NCBI RefSeq assembly: GCF_003055625.1
Contig: NZ_CP028811.1
Span: 1,364,001-1,428,000, forward strand
Direction of reading: 5' to 3'
From: Flavobacterium magnum
GTDB taxonomy: Bacteria > Bacteroidota > Bacteroidia > Flavobacteriales > Flavobacteriaceae
DNA length: 64,000 nt
Shown here: positions 7,791-17,998 of the stretch, piece after piece
How positions within the stretch are numbered: position 1 is the first letter of the stretch
How the letters are laid out: each line of letters opens with the position of its first letter
The notes under the pieces: generated by a model
Seen by the model: only the letters and a program-made list of their open reading frames with translations
Told to the model about the DNA's origin: nothing
The model's database searches: none
Made by a program: the position numbers and the translations under genes

Positions 7791-10700
7791 ATGTCATTTA
7801 AATCCAATAACCTCCGCATCCTTTTGCCGGTTGTGCTGTTTTTTTTTCTTTTTACAGGGAAAATGCAGTCCCAGTGTGCAGGTACCGACGCCGCCATTGA
7901 AATTTGTGACTACGACAATCCTATTTACCAAAACATTGACCTTTTCGCGTTACTTGGTCCTGATGCAGTTCCCGGCGGATTCTGGATTGACCCGCTGCAG
8001 TCCGGCGCATTGAATGTACTGACCGGCGAGTTGAACTTGTGGAATTTTCATTTTACAGGAACGTTCAATTTTATTTACGTGAGGAATAACATTCCGGGGT
8101 GCAGTGATAATAATGCAACGGTCACAATTACGGTCGGGGGATATACCGGCGTGCCAAGCCCTGACGGCACAGCGTGCAGCAGTAACGACCGCGTGAACCT
8201 GTTTGAGTATTTTATCGGGATGGATCCCTATCCACAGCACAATGGTTTGTGGACGTCTCCGAATGTCACTGTTTTTGAAGACAAATATTTCAGTGCCGCC
8301 GCTACAGGACCGGGCACTTTCACGTTTACTTACACCGCGGAAGCCATCGGCTCCTGTCCTGAACGTTCTTCCACCATTTATGTTACGGTGTATGCGGCGC
8401 CAAATGCAGGGTCGGCACCGGACTTTGTCGTTTGTGAAGCCGACGACCTTACACAGTACAACAACCTTGACCTTACTACGGTCCTGCAGGGCGAAGACGG
8501 GAACGGATTGTGGTCAGAGTCCGGCACATCCGAATTGTCGGACCCGTTCGACCCCATTATCGACCTGGAGCACCTTTACCAGACACACGGTAGCGGCATC
8601 TATACCTTTTCCTACACGGTTTTTCCGCAGCATCCGGTGTGCGACAAAAGTACGGCAGACATCCGCATTGTCATCGAAGACAGGATTGACCTCACCGGCG
8701 CAACGCTCTTGTTTGACGAGTTCTGTGGTGAGGCAGGTGGTGGGCCATTCCATGCGACATTGACCCAAGGGCCGGACCCGATTGCGAATGGTGACCAATA
8801 CGAGATAGATTATCAGGTGGAAGGACCCGGAATTTCAGAGACGCGTACACAGCTCATCGAGTTCATAGCGGGTGTTTCCCACTTTGATATTATTCCCGCC
8901 GGAATTGGGCAAATCGGAAACTACGTGATCACCATCACCGACATCCGTGACCTGGCAAGCCATCAATCGTGTGACAACATCGCTGACCTGCCCGGTATAC
9001 TGAATATTTATCCACTGCCATTGATTGACGACGCGCAAATCAATATTCCGACGGTGTGCAAAGGGTCTGACGGCATCGTGCAGCTCAGCGGCATGGATAT
9101 CGCGGATGGGCCTTATGACATTACCTACAACATCTTCGCGAGTAATAAGGCGCTCAACCAACACGCCACCATCCATGTCGTTGGGGGCGCGGCGCAAATC
9201 AATATTCCGGCAGCCGTCATCCCAAACACGGGCAGTTCCACTTTTTACATCACCCACATTGTCAGTATCAAGACCGGCTGCGAAGCGGATGTAAATAGAT
9301 TTCAGACCTTCGTCATTTACGACCTGCCTTTTGTCGATAATATCACACTGTCGGCAAACAGCGGCTGCCTTACCTTGGGTACGAACGTGTTGGTGACCGA
9401 TCTGGGGCCGATGACGAGCGTTAAAGTCACTTATGACCTTTCAGGCGCCAATGTAGCGGTCGCTCAGGAAGCCACATTTACGGCAGTCCTTGGCAACGGC
9501 ACTTTTACGATTCCGCCGGGCTTACTGCCGAATTCCGGTATGACGACCGTGACGGTAACGATTGTACAGGATTTGGTAACGGGTTGTTCGAGTCCGACGA
9601 ACATCTCCGACGAGTTCCTGATGAACATCCTTCCCGATGTCACCACACTGACTGCATCGGTAACCGACGTATGCCAGGGTGCTCCGGTGTCCGCAACAAT
9701 TTCAGGACTTGGCACGCAAACCAGCCTGGTACTGCGTTATACCTTGTCCGGCGCGAATACCGCACCCGTCCAGACTGTCCAGCTCGCCGACAACGGCACG
9801 ACCATTTTTACGATTCCTTCTGTGCTGCTTCAGAATCCTGGTTTGACAACGTTGCAAATCGTCAATGTAACCAATACGATTACCGGTTGTGTTGCCACTG
9901 TAAACACCCCGGTCGGTTTTAACGTCAATCCGATTCCGCCTGCAGGAACTTTTTTCGGCACAATCCAAAACGTGTGTATTGGTCAGCCGGTGTTTGCATT
10001 GCTTTCCGGCTTTGGCAACATTACGGATATGAACATCACTTACACGCTGTCCGGCGCCAACACCGCTGCGCCGCAAACTACAGGCATCACAATCGCGAGC
10101 GGTAGCGCGGTGCTCTCCATTCCGGCTGCGCTCCTGCCAAACAGCGGCACAACTACATTCACCATTACCCATGTTGATTATCCTGCTACGGGCTGCGGCA
10201 CCATCGCGAATCTTGTGAGGACTTTTACAATCAATCCTTTACCAGACGTCTCAGCGCTGTCATTGCAGGCAGCAGATGTATGCCTTGGAAGCGCTGTTAC
10301 AGCGACCATTTCAGGTGTACCGGGAAGCAATCCGTTGTCGGTTTCGTACGAACTTTCGGGCGCGAATGTCACGGCGATGCAAACGGTTACCGTAAACCCG
10401 GCCACCGGAAACGCCACATTCGTCATTCCGTCAGGCTTGCTGCCCAATGCGGGGCTTACCACAATGACGATTTTGAAAATTTCCAATCCGCAAACCAGCT
10501 GCGAATCAGCCACCGCTATAACCGGCAATTTCAATATTAACGGTATTCCAGCGGCTCCCGCAGCCAATAATATGAATTTTTGTGCCGAACAGAACGCGAC
10601 CGTCTCGGATCTGCTTCCTTCAGGGGATCAATATGCCTGGTACGCTTCCGCAGAAGCGACCCAGCCCTTAAACCCTGACACGGTATTAACCAGCGGCAAT

Positions 10701-11327
10701 TATTTCATATCCGAATCCAGCAATGCCGGCTGCTTTTCGTCGCGTACGCCCATCACCGTGACCATTACCGAGGAACCGCCTCTGGAATTAAGTCCAGATG
10801 GCGCGCTTTTTTGTGGCGCGGACAACCCGACCTTGTCAGACCTCACGGCAAACGTGTCTGCAGAAGGCACAGTACTCTGGTATGACGCCCCTCAGGATGG
10901 AAGCCTGCTTGCCAATGACACGTTGCTGCGCGAAGGGGCTACCTATTACGGCGTGCAGGTTTCGCCGGTGCTCGGATGCACTTCGCAGCAAATCCTTACA
11001 GTGGTGGTCTCGCTCACCAATTGTGATGGCAATCCGTCGCAATATGATTTTTTCATCCCGGACGGATTTTCGCCCAACGGCGACTCGGTGAACGATACGT
11101 TCCGGATTCCGGACATCGAGTTCCTGTATCCGGATTATTCGTTCGAGATTTACAACCGCTATGGCAGTATTCTATTCAAAGGGAATATCAACAAACCCGA
11201 ATGGGACGGCACCGATACGGAGTCGGGGACAGAAAAAATTGCCCCGAACGGCGTGTATTTTTATATCGTTAATTTCAACAAACCAGGCGTTTCCGCTAAG
11301 CAGGGAAGGCTGTACCTTAACCGATAA
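7791..11327 (+). CDS. Large secreted T9SS repeat protein with type B (CHU_C/gliding-associated) sorting domain
   Basis: A 1178-residue protein exported by Sec (signal peptide about 1-27, ending MQSQ) and then by T9SS. Residues about 30-400 contain Ig/SprB-like beta domains with regularly spaced cysteines. Residues about 405-920 are five tandem repeats of about 100 residues (see the repeat feature). The C-terminal 95 residues match the gliding-motility-associated CHU_C domain: FIPDGFSPNGDSVNDTFRI, then YNRYG, NGVYFYIV and a final GRLYLNR, the type B sorting signal. It is followed at once by a PorP/SprF-type gene and an OmpA-family gene, as in SprB/SprF adhesin loci. A surface adhesin role is inferred from this context. 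Confidence 0.9.
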   Translation: MSFKSNNLRILLPVVLFFFLFTGKMQSQCAGTDAAIEICDYDNPIYQNIDLFALLGPDAVPGGFWIDPLQSGALNVLTGELNLWNFHFTGTFNFIYVRNNIPGCSDNNATVTITVGGYTGVPSPDGTACSSNDRVNLFEYFIGMDPYPQHNGLWTSPNVTVFEDKYFSAAATGPGTFTFTYTAEAIGSCPERSSTIYVTVYAAPNAGSAPDFVVCEADDLTQYNNLDLTTVLQGEDGNGLWSESGTSELSDPFDPIIDLEHLYQTHGSGIYTFSYTVFPQHPVCDKSTADIRIVIEDRIDLTGATLLFDEFCGEAGGGPFHATLTQGPDPIANGDQYEIDYQVEGPGISETRTQLIEFIAGVSHFDIIPAGIGQIGNYVITITDIRDLASHQSCDNIADLPGILNIYPLPLIDDAQINIPTVCKGSDGIVQLSGMDIADGPYDITYNIFASNKALNQHATIHVVGGAAQINIPAAVIPNTGSSTFYITHIVSIKTGCEADVNRFQTFVIYDLPFVDNITLSANSGCLTLGTNVLVTDLGPMTSVKVTYDLSGANVAVAQEATFTAVLGNGTFTIPPGLLPNSGMTTVTVTIVQDLVTGCSSPTNISDEFLMNILPDVTTLTASVTDVCQGAPVSATISGLGTQTSLVLRYTLSGANTAPVQTVQLADNGTTIFTIPSVLLQNPGLTTLQIVNVTNTITGCVATVNTPVGFNVNPIPPAGTFFGTIQNVCIGQPVFALLSGFGNITDMNITYTLSGANTAAPQTTGITIASGSAVLSIPAALLPNSGTTTFTITHVDYPATGCGTIANLVRTFTINPLPDVSALSLQAADVCLGSAVTATISGVPGSNPLSVSYELSGANVTAMQTVTVNPATGNATFVIPSGLLPNAGLTTMTILKISNPQTSCESATAITGNFNINGIPAAPAANNMNFCAEQNATVSDLLPSGDQYAWYASAEATQPLNPDTVLTSGNYFISESSNAGCFSSRTPITVTITEEPPLELSPDGALFCGADNPTLSDLTANVSAEGTVLWYDAPQDGSLLANDTLLREGATYYGVQVSPVLGCTSQQILTVVVSLTNCDGNPSQYDFFIPDGFSPNGDSVNDTFRIPDIEFLYPDYSFEIYNRYGSILFKGNINKPEWDGTDTESGTEKIAPNGVYFYIVNFNKPGVSAKQGRLYLNR
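9015..10540 (+). repeat. Five tandem repeats of about 300 bp inside the adhesin gene
   Basis: The encoded units run at about 9015-9310, 9325-9620, 9630-9920, 9930-10220 and 10235-10535. Each has a Cys near its start (VC or GC, then G), a centre of the form Y-LSGAN, an IP-LLPN-G-TT turn and a closing TGC or SC. The first unit is the most divergent. They look like Ig-like adhesin modules made by duplication; DNA identity between units is modest, so the duplications are not recent. Confidence 0.85.
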
Positions 11328-11332
11328 CAGAA

Positions 11333-12268
11333 ATGAGGAAAGCATTACAACGCATCGTTTTTCTGTTATCAGCCATGCCGCTTTTGGCACAACAGGATCC
11401 GGAATACACCCATTATATGTATAACATGAACGTCGTCAATCCCGCGTACGCTACCGGGACCGAGGCGGTGCTGAATGTCGGATCGCTGTACCGCACACAA
11501 TGGGTTGGTGCTGTCGGTGCGCCGAAGACCGTTACATTCTTCAGCCATATTCCCGTAAACCGCCGTATAGAGCTCGGCCTGTCATTGATTTCAGACGACA
11601 TCGGCGACGGCGCGAAAAAGGAAAATAACTTTTATGCTGATTTCGCTTATGTCATTTCACTGAAGGGGAGAAGAAAGCTGGCCTTCGGTGTGAAAGCCGG
11701 ATTTACTTCATTCCAGACGAACTTCAACGGTTTCCGGCTTGAAAGTGGCAATCCGTCAACCGATCTGGCATTTGCTCAGGATATCAATTTCTTCAAACCC
11801 AATATCGGTACAGGAGTGTATTATTTTGCCAATAATTACTACTTAGGCTTATCTGTCCCGAACCTGCTTTCCACCGACCACATCGAGGAACGCAATGGCA
11901 TCCACGCGATTGGTTCTGAAAAAATACACACGTTCCTGACCGGAGGCTACGTATTCGCGCTGGGCTCCGACCTGAAGTTCAAGCCCGCTTTTATGGCGCG
12001 ATATGTCGACGGCATGCCTGTTTCGACAGACATCTCCGCCAATTTTTTGTTCAGGCACCGTTTTGAGCTGGGTGCTGCTTACCGTTTGGGCGATGCCATC
12101 AGTGGTTTGATGTCCATCGGGGTGACTCCCGGCATCCGCGTAGGCTACGCTTACGATTATACATTGTCTAACCTGGGCCAGTTTAATTCCGGCACACACG
12201 AACTCTTTATTTTGTTCGACCTTGACCTGCTGGGCAAGGGTTATGATAAATCCCCGAGATTCTTCTGA
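11333..12268 (+). CDS. PorP/SprF-family outer-membrane protein
   Basis: A 311-residue beta-barrel of the T9SS-associated PorP/SprF family. Residues 1-19 are a signal peptide ending LLAQ; the mature protein opens with the family-typical QDPEYTHYMYNMNVVNPAYA stretch and later LGLSVPNLL and an alternating aromatic barrel pattern ending in DLDLLGKGYDKSPRFF. SprF-type proteins are needed to deliver or anchor the partner adhesin encoded just upstream; here the gene begins 5 bp after the adhesin stop. The OmpA-family gene starts 1 bp after its stop, so the three genes form a unit. Which adhesin it serves is inferred from adjacency. Confidence 0.92.
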   Translation: MRKALQRIVFLLSAMPLLAQQDPEYTHYMYNMNVVNPAYATGTEAVLNVGSLYRTQWVGAVGAPKTVTFFSHIPVNRRIELGLSLISDDIGDGAKKENNFYADFAYVISLKGRRKLAFGVKAGFTSFQTNFNGFRLESGNPSTDLAFAQDINFFKPNIGTGVYYFANNYYLGLSVPNLLSTDHIEERNGIHAIGSEKIHTFLTGGYVFALGSDLKFKPAFMARYVDGMPVSTDISANFLFRHRFELGAAYRLGDAISGLMSIGVTPGIRVGYAYDYTLSNLGQFNSGTHELFILFDLDLLGKGYDKSPRFF

Positions 12269-12269
12269 T

Positions 12270-14312
12270 ATGAAAAAAATACTGCTCCTGTTCCTGCTGC
12301 TTTTATGTTTCGGTGCCCGCGCACAGGAGTTTGACGCGCAACGTGCCAAGCGACTCTTTGAGCGTACCTTTTACAGTGATGCGCTTCCGTTGTATGAGGA
12401 ACTCGTAAAGGACAACCGCTCGCTCGAAGTGTTGCGCAATCTTTCAGACTGCTATTATTATACGAACGATATAGGTAATGCCCTGCAGTATTACCGCTTG
12501 TTGCTAAGTACCTTCCCTAATGTGGATGACGAGTATCGTTTCCGGTACAACCAATGCCTGCGGGCTACGGGCAATACGGAACTGGCCAACGGGCTGCTGC
12601 GTAAATCGTTGAATGGCGCGGCGCTGGATGCGTTTGAAAAAAGCGTGCATGAGCTCGACAACATATCGGGGATTGGGAACCGGTTTGAGATTCACAACCT
12701 GGCTGTAAACACGAAGGATGCAGACTTCGGGGCAATAATGGCAGGCGACAGCATTGTCTTTGCAGCAACCGCCAACGACCCGGTTTCAAAAAGGTACAAA
12801 TGGAACGACGAGCGTTATCTCGACTTGTTTTCAATCGCTTCCGCAGAAGCAACGACGGCCCGACCTTTTCCGGCAGCGGTCAATACCATGATGCATGAAG
12901 CCGGTGCGGTAATCACTAAAGACGGCAACACCATGTACTTTACGAGGAACAATTATAAGAATGGGAAACGCGCCAAAAATGCGCAGAAAGTATCGGTCAT
13001 GCAGTTGTTCCGAGCTGAGCGCGTCGCAGGGCAGTGGGCGAATATCACCGCGCTCCCTTTCAACAGCGAAGATTATTCTGTAGAACATCCGGCGCTGGCC
13101 GACGATGGGCGGACATTGTATTTCGCCTCCGACATGCCGGGAACACTGGGTTCGTTTGACATCTTCAGCGTCAGCATCAACGGGAACGATTACGGCGCCC
13201 TGGTAAATTTAGGCGACAGGATCAATACGCCACGTAAGGAACAGTTCCCATTTGTTTCGAAAGATGATAAGTTATACTTCTCCTCAAACGGGCATTTCGG
13301 CTATGGCCTGATGGACGTGTTTGTGTCGGAGATACACGACGGCAGCTTCAGCCGACCTCTGAACGTGGGCCTTCCAGTGAATTCTGGCTACGACGACTTT
13401 GCGTTCAATATCGATCCGGTTACCAAAGAGGGTTTTTTTGCTTCTGACCGGCCCGGCGGAAAGGGCGGTGATGATATGTACAGCCTGTTAGAGACCAAAC
13501 CGCTGATCGTTCGCGATTGTATGCAGTGGATTGCCGGAATCATATCCGATGTCGATACCGCACTGCCGTTAGAAAATGCGATTGTCGTGCTGCAGGATGA
13601 AAACAGGAAGGAGATCCTGCGTACCACGACGCAGCCGGACGGAAAGTTTTCGTTTGAAGCCCTATGTGGAAGCGGGTATGTCGTTTTGGCGTCGAAAACC
13701 ATGTACAGCAGCGATTCCCGGAAGCTGTCGCTCGACAAGACGCGGGATAAGGTGAATGATGCTTCGATGGCGCTCAAGTCGGATGCCGCGGTGAAAAAGG
13801 AGCAGCAGGTTGCCGCCGATAAGGAAAAAGCGGAACTGGCCGAAAAGCAAGAGCAGCAGCGCGAACAGGACAAACAGCTGGCCGAGACCAGGAAGAAGGA
13901 GAAGGAGGAAGCGATTATCAGCAAAGAAAAAGATGTGGTACGCGATAACGGCAGGCTGCTGATCCGGACCGAACCGATTTATTTTGATTATGACCTGTGG
14001 TACATTCGCAAGGAGTCCAAGCCGATACTGAATCGGGTCATTGAACTGATGAAGAAATATCCTGACATGGTCGTCGAAATCGGGTCGCATACCGATGTAC
14101 GCGGAAACAATGCCTACAACCTGGAACTGTCGTCAAAAAGGGCCGAGTCGACGCGGGATTATTTCCTGAAAATGGGGGTACCGGCCGGAAGGATTTCTGC
14201 AAAAGGCTATGGGGAAACGGTACCGATTATCCCTTGCATCCCTGACCATTCCTGTACCGAAGAGCAACATGAACTGAACAGGCGAAGTGAATTTGTCATC
14301 AAAAACCTCTAG
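12270..14312 (+). CDS. OmpA-family protein with TPR, PD40 propeller and CarboxypepD_reg-like domains
   Basis: A 680-residue envelope protein. A signal peptide (1-19, ending ARAQ) precedes TPR-like helices (about 20-130), a PD40/WD40-like propeller (about 150-410, with TMYFTRNNY, TLYFASDMPG, LYFSSNGHFG and GFFASDRPGG), a carboxypeptidase-regulatory-like domain (about 425-495), a highly charged Lys/Glu/Gln linker (about 505-555) and an OmpA peptidoglycan-binding domain (about 565-680). The OmpA motif IGSHTDVRGNNAYN and SSKRAE keep the diaminopimelate-binding Asp and Arg. The start at 12270 gives the signal peptide; the frame extends further upstream into the preceding gene. It probably ties the SprF/adhesin assembly to peptidoglycan. 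Confidence 0.92.
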   Translation: MKKILLLFLLLLCFGARAQEFDAQRAKRLFERTFYSDALPLYEELVKDNRSLEVLRNLSDCYYYTNDIGNALQYYRLLLSTFPNVDDEYRFRYNQCLRATGNTELANGLLRKSLNGAALDAFEKSVHELDNISGIGNRFEIHNLAVNTKDADFGAIMAGDSIVFAATANDPVSKRYKWNDERYLDLFSIASAEATTARPFPAAVNTMMHEAGAVITKDGNTMYFTRNNYKNGKRAKNAQKVSVMQLFRAERVAGQWANITALPFNSEDYSVEHPALADDGRTLYFASDMPGTLGSFDIFSVSINGNDYGALVNLGDRINTPRKEQFPFVSKDDKLYFSSNGHFGYGLMDVFVSEIHDGSFSRPLNVGLPVNSGYDDFAFNIDPVTKEGFFASDRPGGKGGDDMYSLLETKPLIVRDCMQWIAGIISDVDTALPLENAIVVLQDENRKEILRTTTQPDGKFSFEALCGSGYVVLASKTMYSSDSRKLSLDKTRDKVNDASMALKSDAAVKKEQQVAADKEKAELAEKQEQQREQDKQLAETRKKEKEEAIISKEKDVVRDNGRLLIRTEPIYFDYDLWYIRKESKPILNRVIELMKKYPDMVVEIGSHTDVRGNNAYNLELSSKRAESTRDYFLKMGVPAGRISAKGYGETVPIIPCIPDHSCTEEQHELNRRSEFVIKNL

Positions 14313-14339
14313 CGTCGAAACCTTAACGCTGCTGCGCAA

Positions 14340-15593
14340 TTACCACTCGTTGACCTTGTTGGCATCCATTTTAACGAAAATGAAAATCAGCACCGTGAAG
14401 CCCCATAGTCCGGAGCCGCCATACGAAAACATCGGCAGTGGTACGCCAATGGTCGGGAATAGACCCATCACCATGGTAATGTTTACAAAGAAGTGAATGA
14501 ACAAAATCGACGCGACGCAGTACCCATACACGCGACTGAACTTGGTTTTCTGTCTTTCGGCCATATAAATGATTCGCACAATCAGGCCGATGAAAAGCAG
14601 CACGACGGTCATCGATCCCACAAATCCCCATTCCTCACCAACGGTAGTAAAGATATAATCCGTGTGCTGCTCAGGCACGAAACCGCCCTTGGTCTGGGTG
14701 CCTTCGAGATAGCCCTTGCCCAAAAGTCCGCCGGACCCGATAGCAATTTTAGATTGGTTGAGGTTGTACCCGATTCCCTTGTCATCGACTTTCTTCCCCA
14801 AAAGGATGTTGAACCGGTCGCGGTGGTGCTGTTGGAAAACGTGGTCGAAAACATAGCTCGTGGATACCGTGAATCCCGAAACCAATACCAGCATCATTGT
14901 GCTCAGGATGATATTCCTGTTTACGATCCGTGTCCGTAAATAAATGACCGCAATGACTGCGGCGGCAATCAGGATGATGGCCCAGGTCGTCATCACGAGG
15001 CTCAGTACGAAAAGGATGGCGGCGATGAACCCGGTCCAAAGGTACCACGACGGCAACCCTTCGCGATACAGTACGAAAAAGAACACCATGAAAATCAATG
15101 CGCTTCCGGGGTCATGCGGCGCAATGAGCAATACCGGAAGGAATATAATGGCCAACGCCTGCATCTGACGGTTGACATCCTTCAGGTTGACCTGCACGTC
15201 ACTGAGATATTTTGCCAGTGCGAGTGACGCGCCGATTTTTGCGAATTCAGCGGGTTGCAGACTGAAGCTGCCAAAGGAGTACCAGTTCGTCTGCCCATTT
15301 ACTTCCTTACCCAGAACGAATAAACCGGCAACCAGCACGACGGTACCAGCGTAGATTAAGCCGGCAAATTTTTCATAAAACTTTCCGTCAACAGACAGGA
15401 TCACAATGATAAGCGGGACGGCCAGGATGATGTTCAGCAACTGCTTGCCATAGAACTGCGAAAGGTCAAACAGTTCAGCCCCTTCTTCCGGCAATGACGA
15501 CGAGTAAATATTGAGCCATCCCATGATGACCAATACGATATAAATCATCACCGTGATCCAGTCCAGATTGCTCCTGATGCTTTGATTTCTCAT
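14340..15593 (-). CDS. rodA: Peptidoglycan glycosyltransferase RodA (SEDS family)
   Basis: A 417-residue, roughly ten-span SEDS glycosyltransferase that polymerises lipid II for cell elongation together with the PBP2 encoded next door. Visible family marks include the FSLQPAEFAKIG segment, APHDPGSALIF with the catalytic-site Asp, GKGYLEGTQTKGGFVPEQHTD cut by HTDYIF, and the C-terminal IGVPLPMFSYGGSG. Length is normal. It lies 6 bp after mrdA and closes the elongasome operon; it converges with the OmpA-family gene with a 27-bp gap in which I see no clear terminator. Confidence 0.96.
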   Translation of the reverse strand: MRNQSIRSNLDWITVMIYIVLVIMGWLNIYSSSLPEEGAELFDLSQFYGKQLLNIILAVPLIIVILSVDGKFYEKFAGLIYAGTVVLVAGLFVLGKEVNGQTNWYSFGSFSLQPAEFAKIGASLALAKYLSDVQVNLKDVNRQMQALAIIFLPVLLIAPHDPGSALIFMVFFFVLYREGLPSWYLWTGFIAAILFVLSLVMTTWAIILIAAAVIAVIYLRTRIVNRNIILSTMMLVLVSGFTVSTSYVFDHVFQQHHRDRFNILLGKKVDDKGIGYNLNQSKIAIGSGGLLGKGYLEGTQTKGGFVPEQHTDYIFTTVGEEWGFVGSMTVVLLFIGLIVRIIYMAERQKTKFSRVYGYCVASILFIHFFVNITMVMGLFPTIGVPLPMFSYGGSGLWGFTVLIFIFVKMDANKVNEW

Positions 15594-15599
15594 GCTCGG

Positions 15600-17495
15600 T
15601 TAATTTTCGACTTGTGTCGAATCGATGGGTTCCGGTTTAATATTCGTAAGCGTATCGGAATTTTTCTTTGTAAATCGCTCATATTCGCTTTTTAAGCTCT
15701 TTTCGAGTATACGCTTCTCCAAATCCGTACGCGTAATTTTGCCCCGCAGGTATTTTTCGATCATCAGGCTCGCAATCGGACCGGCGATGGTTGCTCCAAA
15801 ACCGCCATTTTCTACAAACACGGCTATGGCGATTTTCGGGTTTTCCATCGGTGCAAAAGCTACAAAGATGGAATGGTCTTTCAGTTGTATTTTTTTTCCG
15901 CCGATCCGGGTGAAGTTTTCCGCTGTTCCCGTCTTTCCGCAAATGTTGATTCCTTCGACCTTAAGCGCACTCGCCGTACCGAAATTGTATACATCGAAAA
16001 GTCCGGAAATCATCGGTGCGAAATATTTCCTGTCTATTGTCGATACGTGCTTTTTGGTAAATTTCGGATCGATTTTTTCACCTTTGATTTTCTTGATGAT
16101 GTGGGGCGTATAATAATACCCCTGGTTGGCTACGGCCGCTATCATATTGGCCAACTGGATGGGCGTGGCTTCCACTTCACCCTGCCCGATGGCATTGGAT
16201 ACAATCGCTGTGGCACGCCAGCCGCCGTTCGGATACATTTTCTTATAGGTTTTTGATGTCGGGACCCGGCCGCGTTTTCCCGTAGGAAGGTCATAGCCCA
16301 TAAAATCCCCCAATCCGAAACTGCGCACGTGTTTGCTCCAGACATCGACTGCGGCTGCGGGTTTTACATATTTGTTGATCGTCCGCAGATAGACATTCCC
16401 GAAATAAGCGTTACACGAGTTGTAAATTCCGTTGTGCAGCTGGTGCGGCCCAAAACCGTGGCATTTCATAAAACGCCCTCGCGCATAACTGAATCCGTGA
16501 TGGCACATAAACGTCGTCTGCTCGTCAATAACCCCTTCCTGCAAGCCGACAAGTCCCGTCATGATCTTAAACGGTGATCCGGGTGCGTATTGGGCCAGCA
16601 ACCCACGGTCAAACAAAGGTTTGGCTATCGAATCCCGCCAAAGCATCGTGTAATTCCTCGAACGCTGCCTTCCTACCAACAATGACGGGTCATACGAAGG
16701 GGCTGTGACCAGTGCAAGGATTTCGCCGGTCTTTGGTTCAATGGCAACAATCCCGCCTCGTTTGTTAATCATCAATTCTTCGCCATATTGCTGCAGGACG
16801 GCATCTATGCTCAGCGTAATGTCTTCGCCACGCACAGCAATCGTGTCAAAACGGCCTTCCTTATAAGGCCCGATGTCTTTGTTGAATTTGTTCATCTGGC
16901 GGTATTTCACGCCTTTTACGCCGCGGAGTATCTTTTCGTAACTTTCCTCAACGCCTTGGATCCCGATCAAATCACCGGAATTATAATATGGATTGTTGTC
17001 GATGATCTTCTGGTTCACCTGTGCAATCGATCCGAAGACATTCGCACCCACATGCACCTGATAATCGCGTAGTGACCGTTTTACAATGTCAAAACCCGGA
17101 AACTTGCGCTGCTTTTCCTGGAAGGCCGCATATTCTTTCTTGTTAAGCTGAGGCAGGAAAACCGACGGCAGCATGGGGCTGTAATTTTTGGCTTTCGTCA
17201 ATATCCTGATGAAATCTTCCCTGGTGATATTGAGCAAACTGCAGAATTCGGTAGTATCGATGTCCCTGACGTTCCTCGGCGTTACCATGATGTCATATGA
17301 CGGCTGGTTGGCCACAAGCAGTTTTCCGTTTCGGTCATAAATGTAGCCGCGTTCGGGATAATCGAATTTTTTCTTTATCGAAATGTTTTCCGATTTGAGT
17401 TTCAGGCTTTCATCAATCAATTGCAGGTAGAACAGCCTCGCAAGGATCATAATTCCGGCGATAATGATGACAGTCGGCAGCAGTACTTTCCTCAT
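15600..17495 (-). CDS. mrdA: Penicillin-binding protein 2 (elongasome transpeptidase)
   Basis: A 631-residue class B PBP that crosslinks peptidoglycan during elongation as the partner of RodA. One N-terminal membrane anchor (about 5-25) is followed by the dimerisation/pedestal region (about 40-210) and the transpeptidase domain (about 240-580). All three active-site motifs are present: SPFK (acylated Ser) in YAPGSPFKIMTG, SCN in YNSCNAYF, and KTG in CGKTGTAENF. A charged tail follows. The start overlaps the mreD stop by 4 bp (ATGA), implying translational coupling. Confidence 0.95.
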   Translation of the reverse strand: MRKVLLPTVIIIAGIMILARLFYLQLIDESLKLKSENISIKKKFDYPERGYIYDRNGKLLVANQPSYDIMVTPRNVRDIDTTEFCSLLNITREDFIRILTKAKNYSPMLPSVFLPQLNKKEYAAFQEKQRKFPGFDIVKRSLRDYQVHVGANVFGSIAQVNQKIIDNNPYYNSGDLIGIQGVEESYEKILRGVKGVKYRQMNKFNKDIGPYKEGRFDTIAVRGEDITLSIDAVLQQYGEELMINKRGGIVAIEPKTGEILALVTAPSYDPSLLVGRQRSRNYTMLWRDSIAKPLFDRGLLAQYAPGSPFKIMTGLVGLQEGVIDEQTTFMCHHGFSYARGRFMKCHGFGPHQLHNGIYNSCNAYFGNVYLRTINKYVKPAAAVDVWSKHVRSFGLGDFMGYDLPTGKRGRVPTSKTYKKMYPNGGWRATAIVSNAIGQGEVEATPIQLANMIAAVANQGYYYTPHIIKKIKGEKIDPKFTKKHVSTIDRKYFAPMISGLFDVYNFGTASALKVEGINICGKTGTAENFTRIGGKKIQLKDHSIFVAFAPMENPKIAIAVFVENGGFGATIAGPIASLMIEKYLRGKITRTDLEKRILEKSLKSEYERFTKKNSDTLTNIKPEPIDSTQVEN

Positions 17496-17998
17496 CGCTT
17501 CGTCGGTTTAAAAATGTAAATAATGATGATGCACAGCAGGATTGTAAAAATACTGCTGAAAATTGTACGGAACAGGATCTCGAAAAAGAAGCTGAAACGG
17601 AATGTCTCAAGAATGAATAAGATCACATGGTGCAGCAGTACTGAAATCGCAATGAACGAAAACCGTTCCGGTGTGAGCCGGTCATTAATTTTTATGGTCT
17701 GGTATTCATAGCTGACACCGAATGAAAATTTAAAGAAAGCCGGCCTGAAGTACGCCAGGGTGATGCAAGCGGTCGTATGCACACCGCCTGAATTGAGGAA
17801 GCTGTCCAGCAATATGCCCAAAGCGAATGCCGATAACAGCAGTCCGTAACGGTTGCCATTTACCGGATACAGGATCAGGAACAGCACATACGGGTAAGGA
17901 TTGATGTAACCGAGAAACTGCATATTGTTGAAAATAAGCACCTGGGCCGCGAGCAGCAATACGAAACGGGCGATATTCAGCAGGACCGTTGCGTTCAT
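17492..17998 (-). CDS. mreD: Rod shape-determining protein MreD
   Basis: A 168-residue hydrophobic inner-membrane protein of the elongasome, with about five membrane segments and a short basic C-terminus (FKPTKR). Sequence conservation in MreD is low, but size, hydrophobicity, the YPYVLFLILYPV segment and position between mreC and mrdA identify it. It overlaps mreC and mrdA by 4 bp each (ATGA), so mreC, mreD and mrdA should be translationally coupled. Confidence 0.92.
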   Translation of the reverse strand: MNATVLLNIARFVLLLAAQVLIFNNMQFLGYINPYPYVLFLILYPVNGNRYGLLLSAFALGILLDSFLNSGGVHTTACITLAYFRPAFFKFSFGVSYEYQTIKINDRLTPERFSFIAISVLLHHVILFILETFRFSFFFEILFRTIFSSIFTILLCIIIIYIFKPTKR

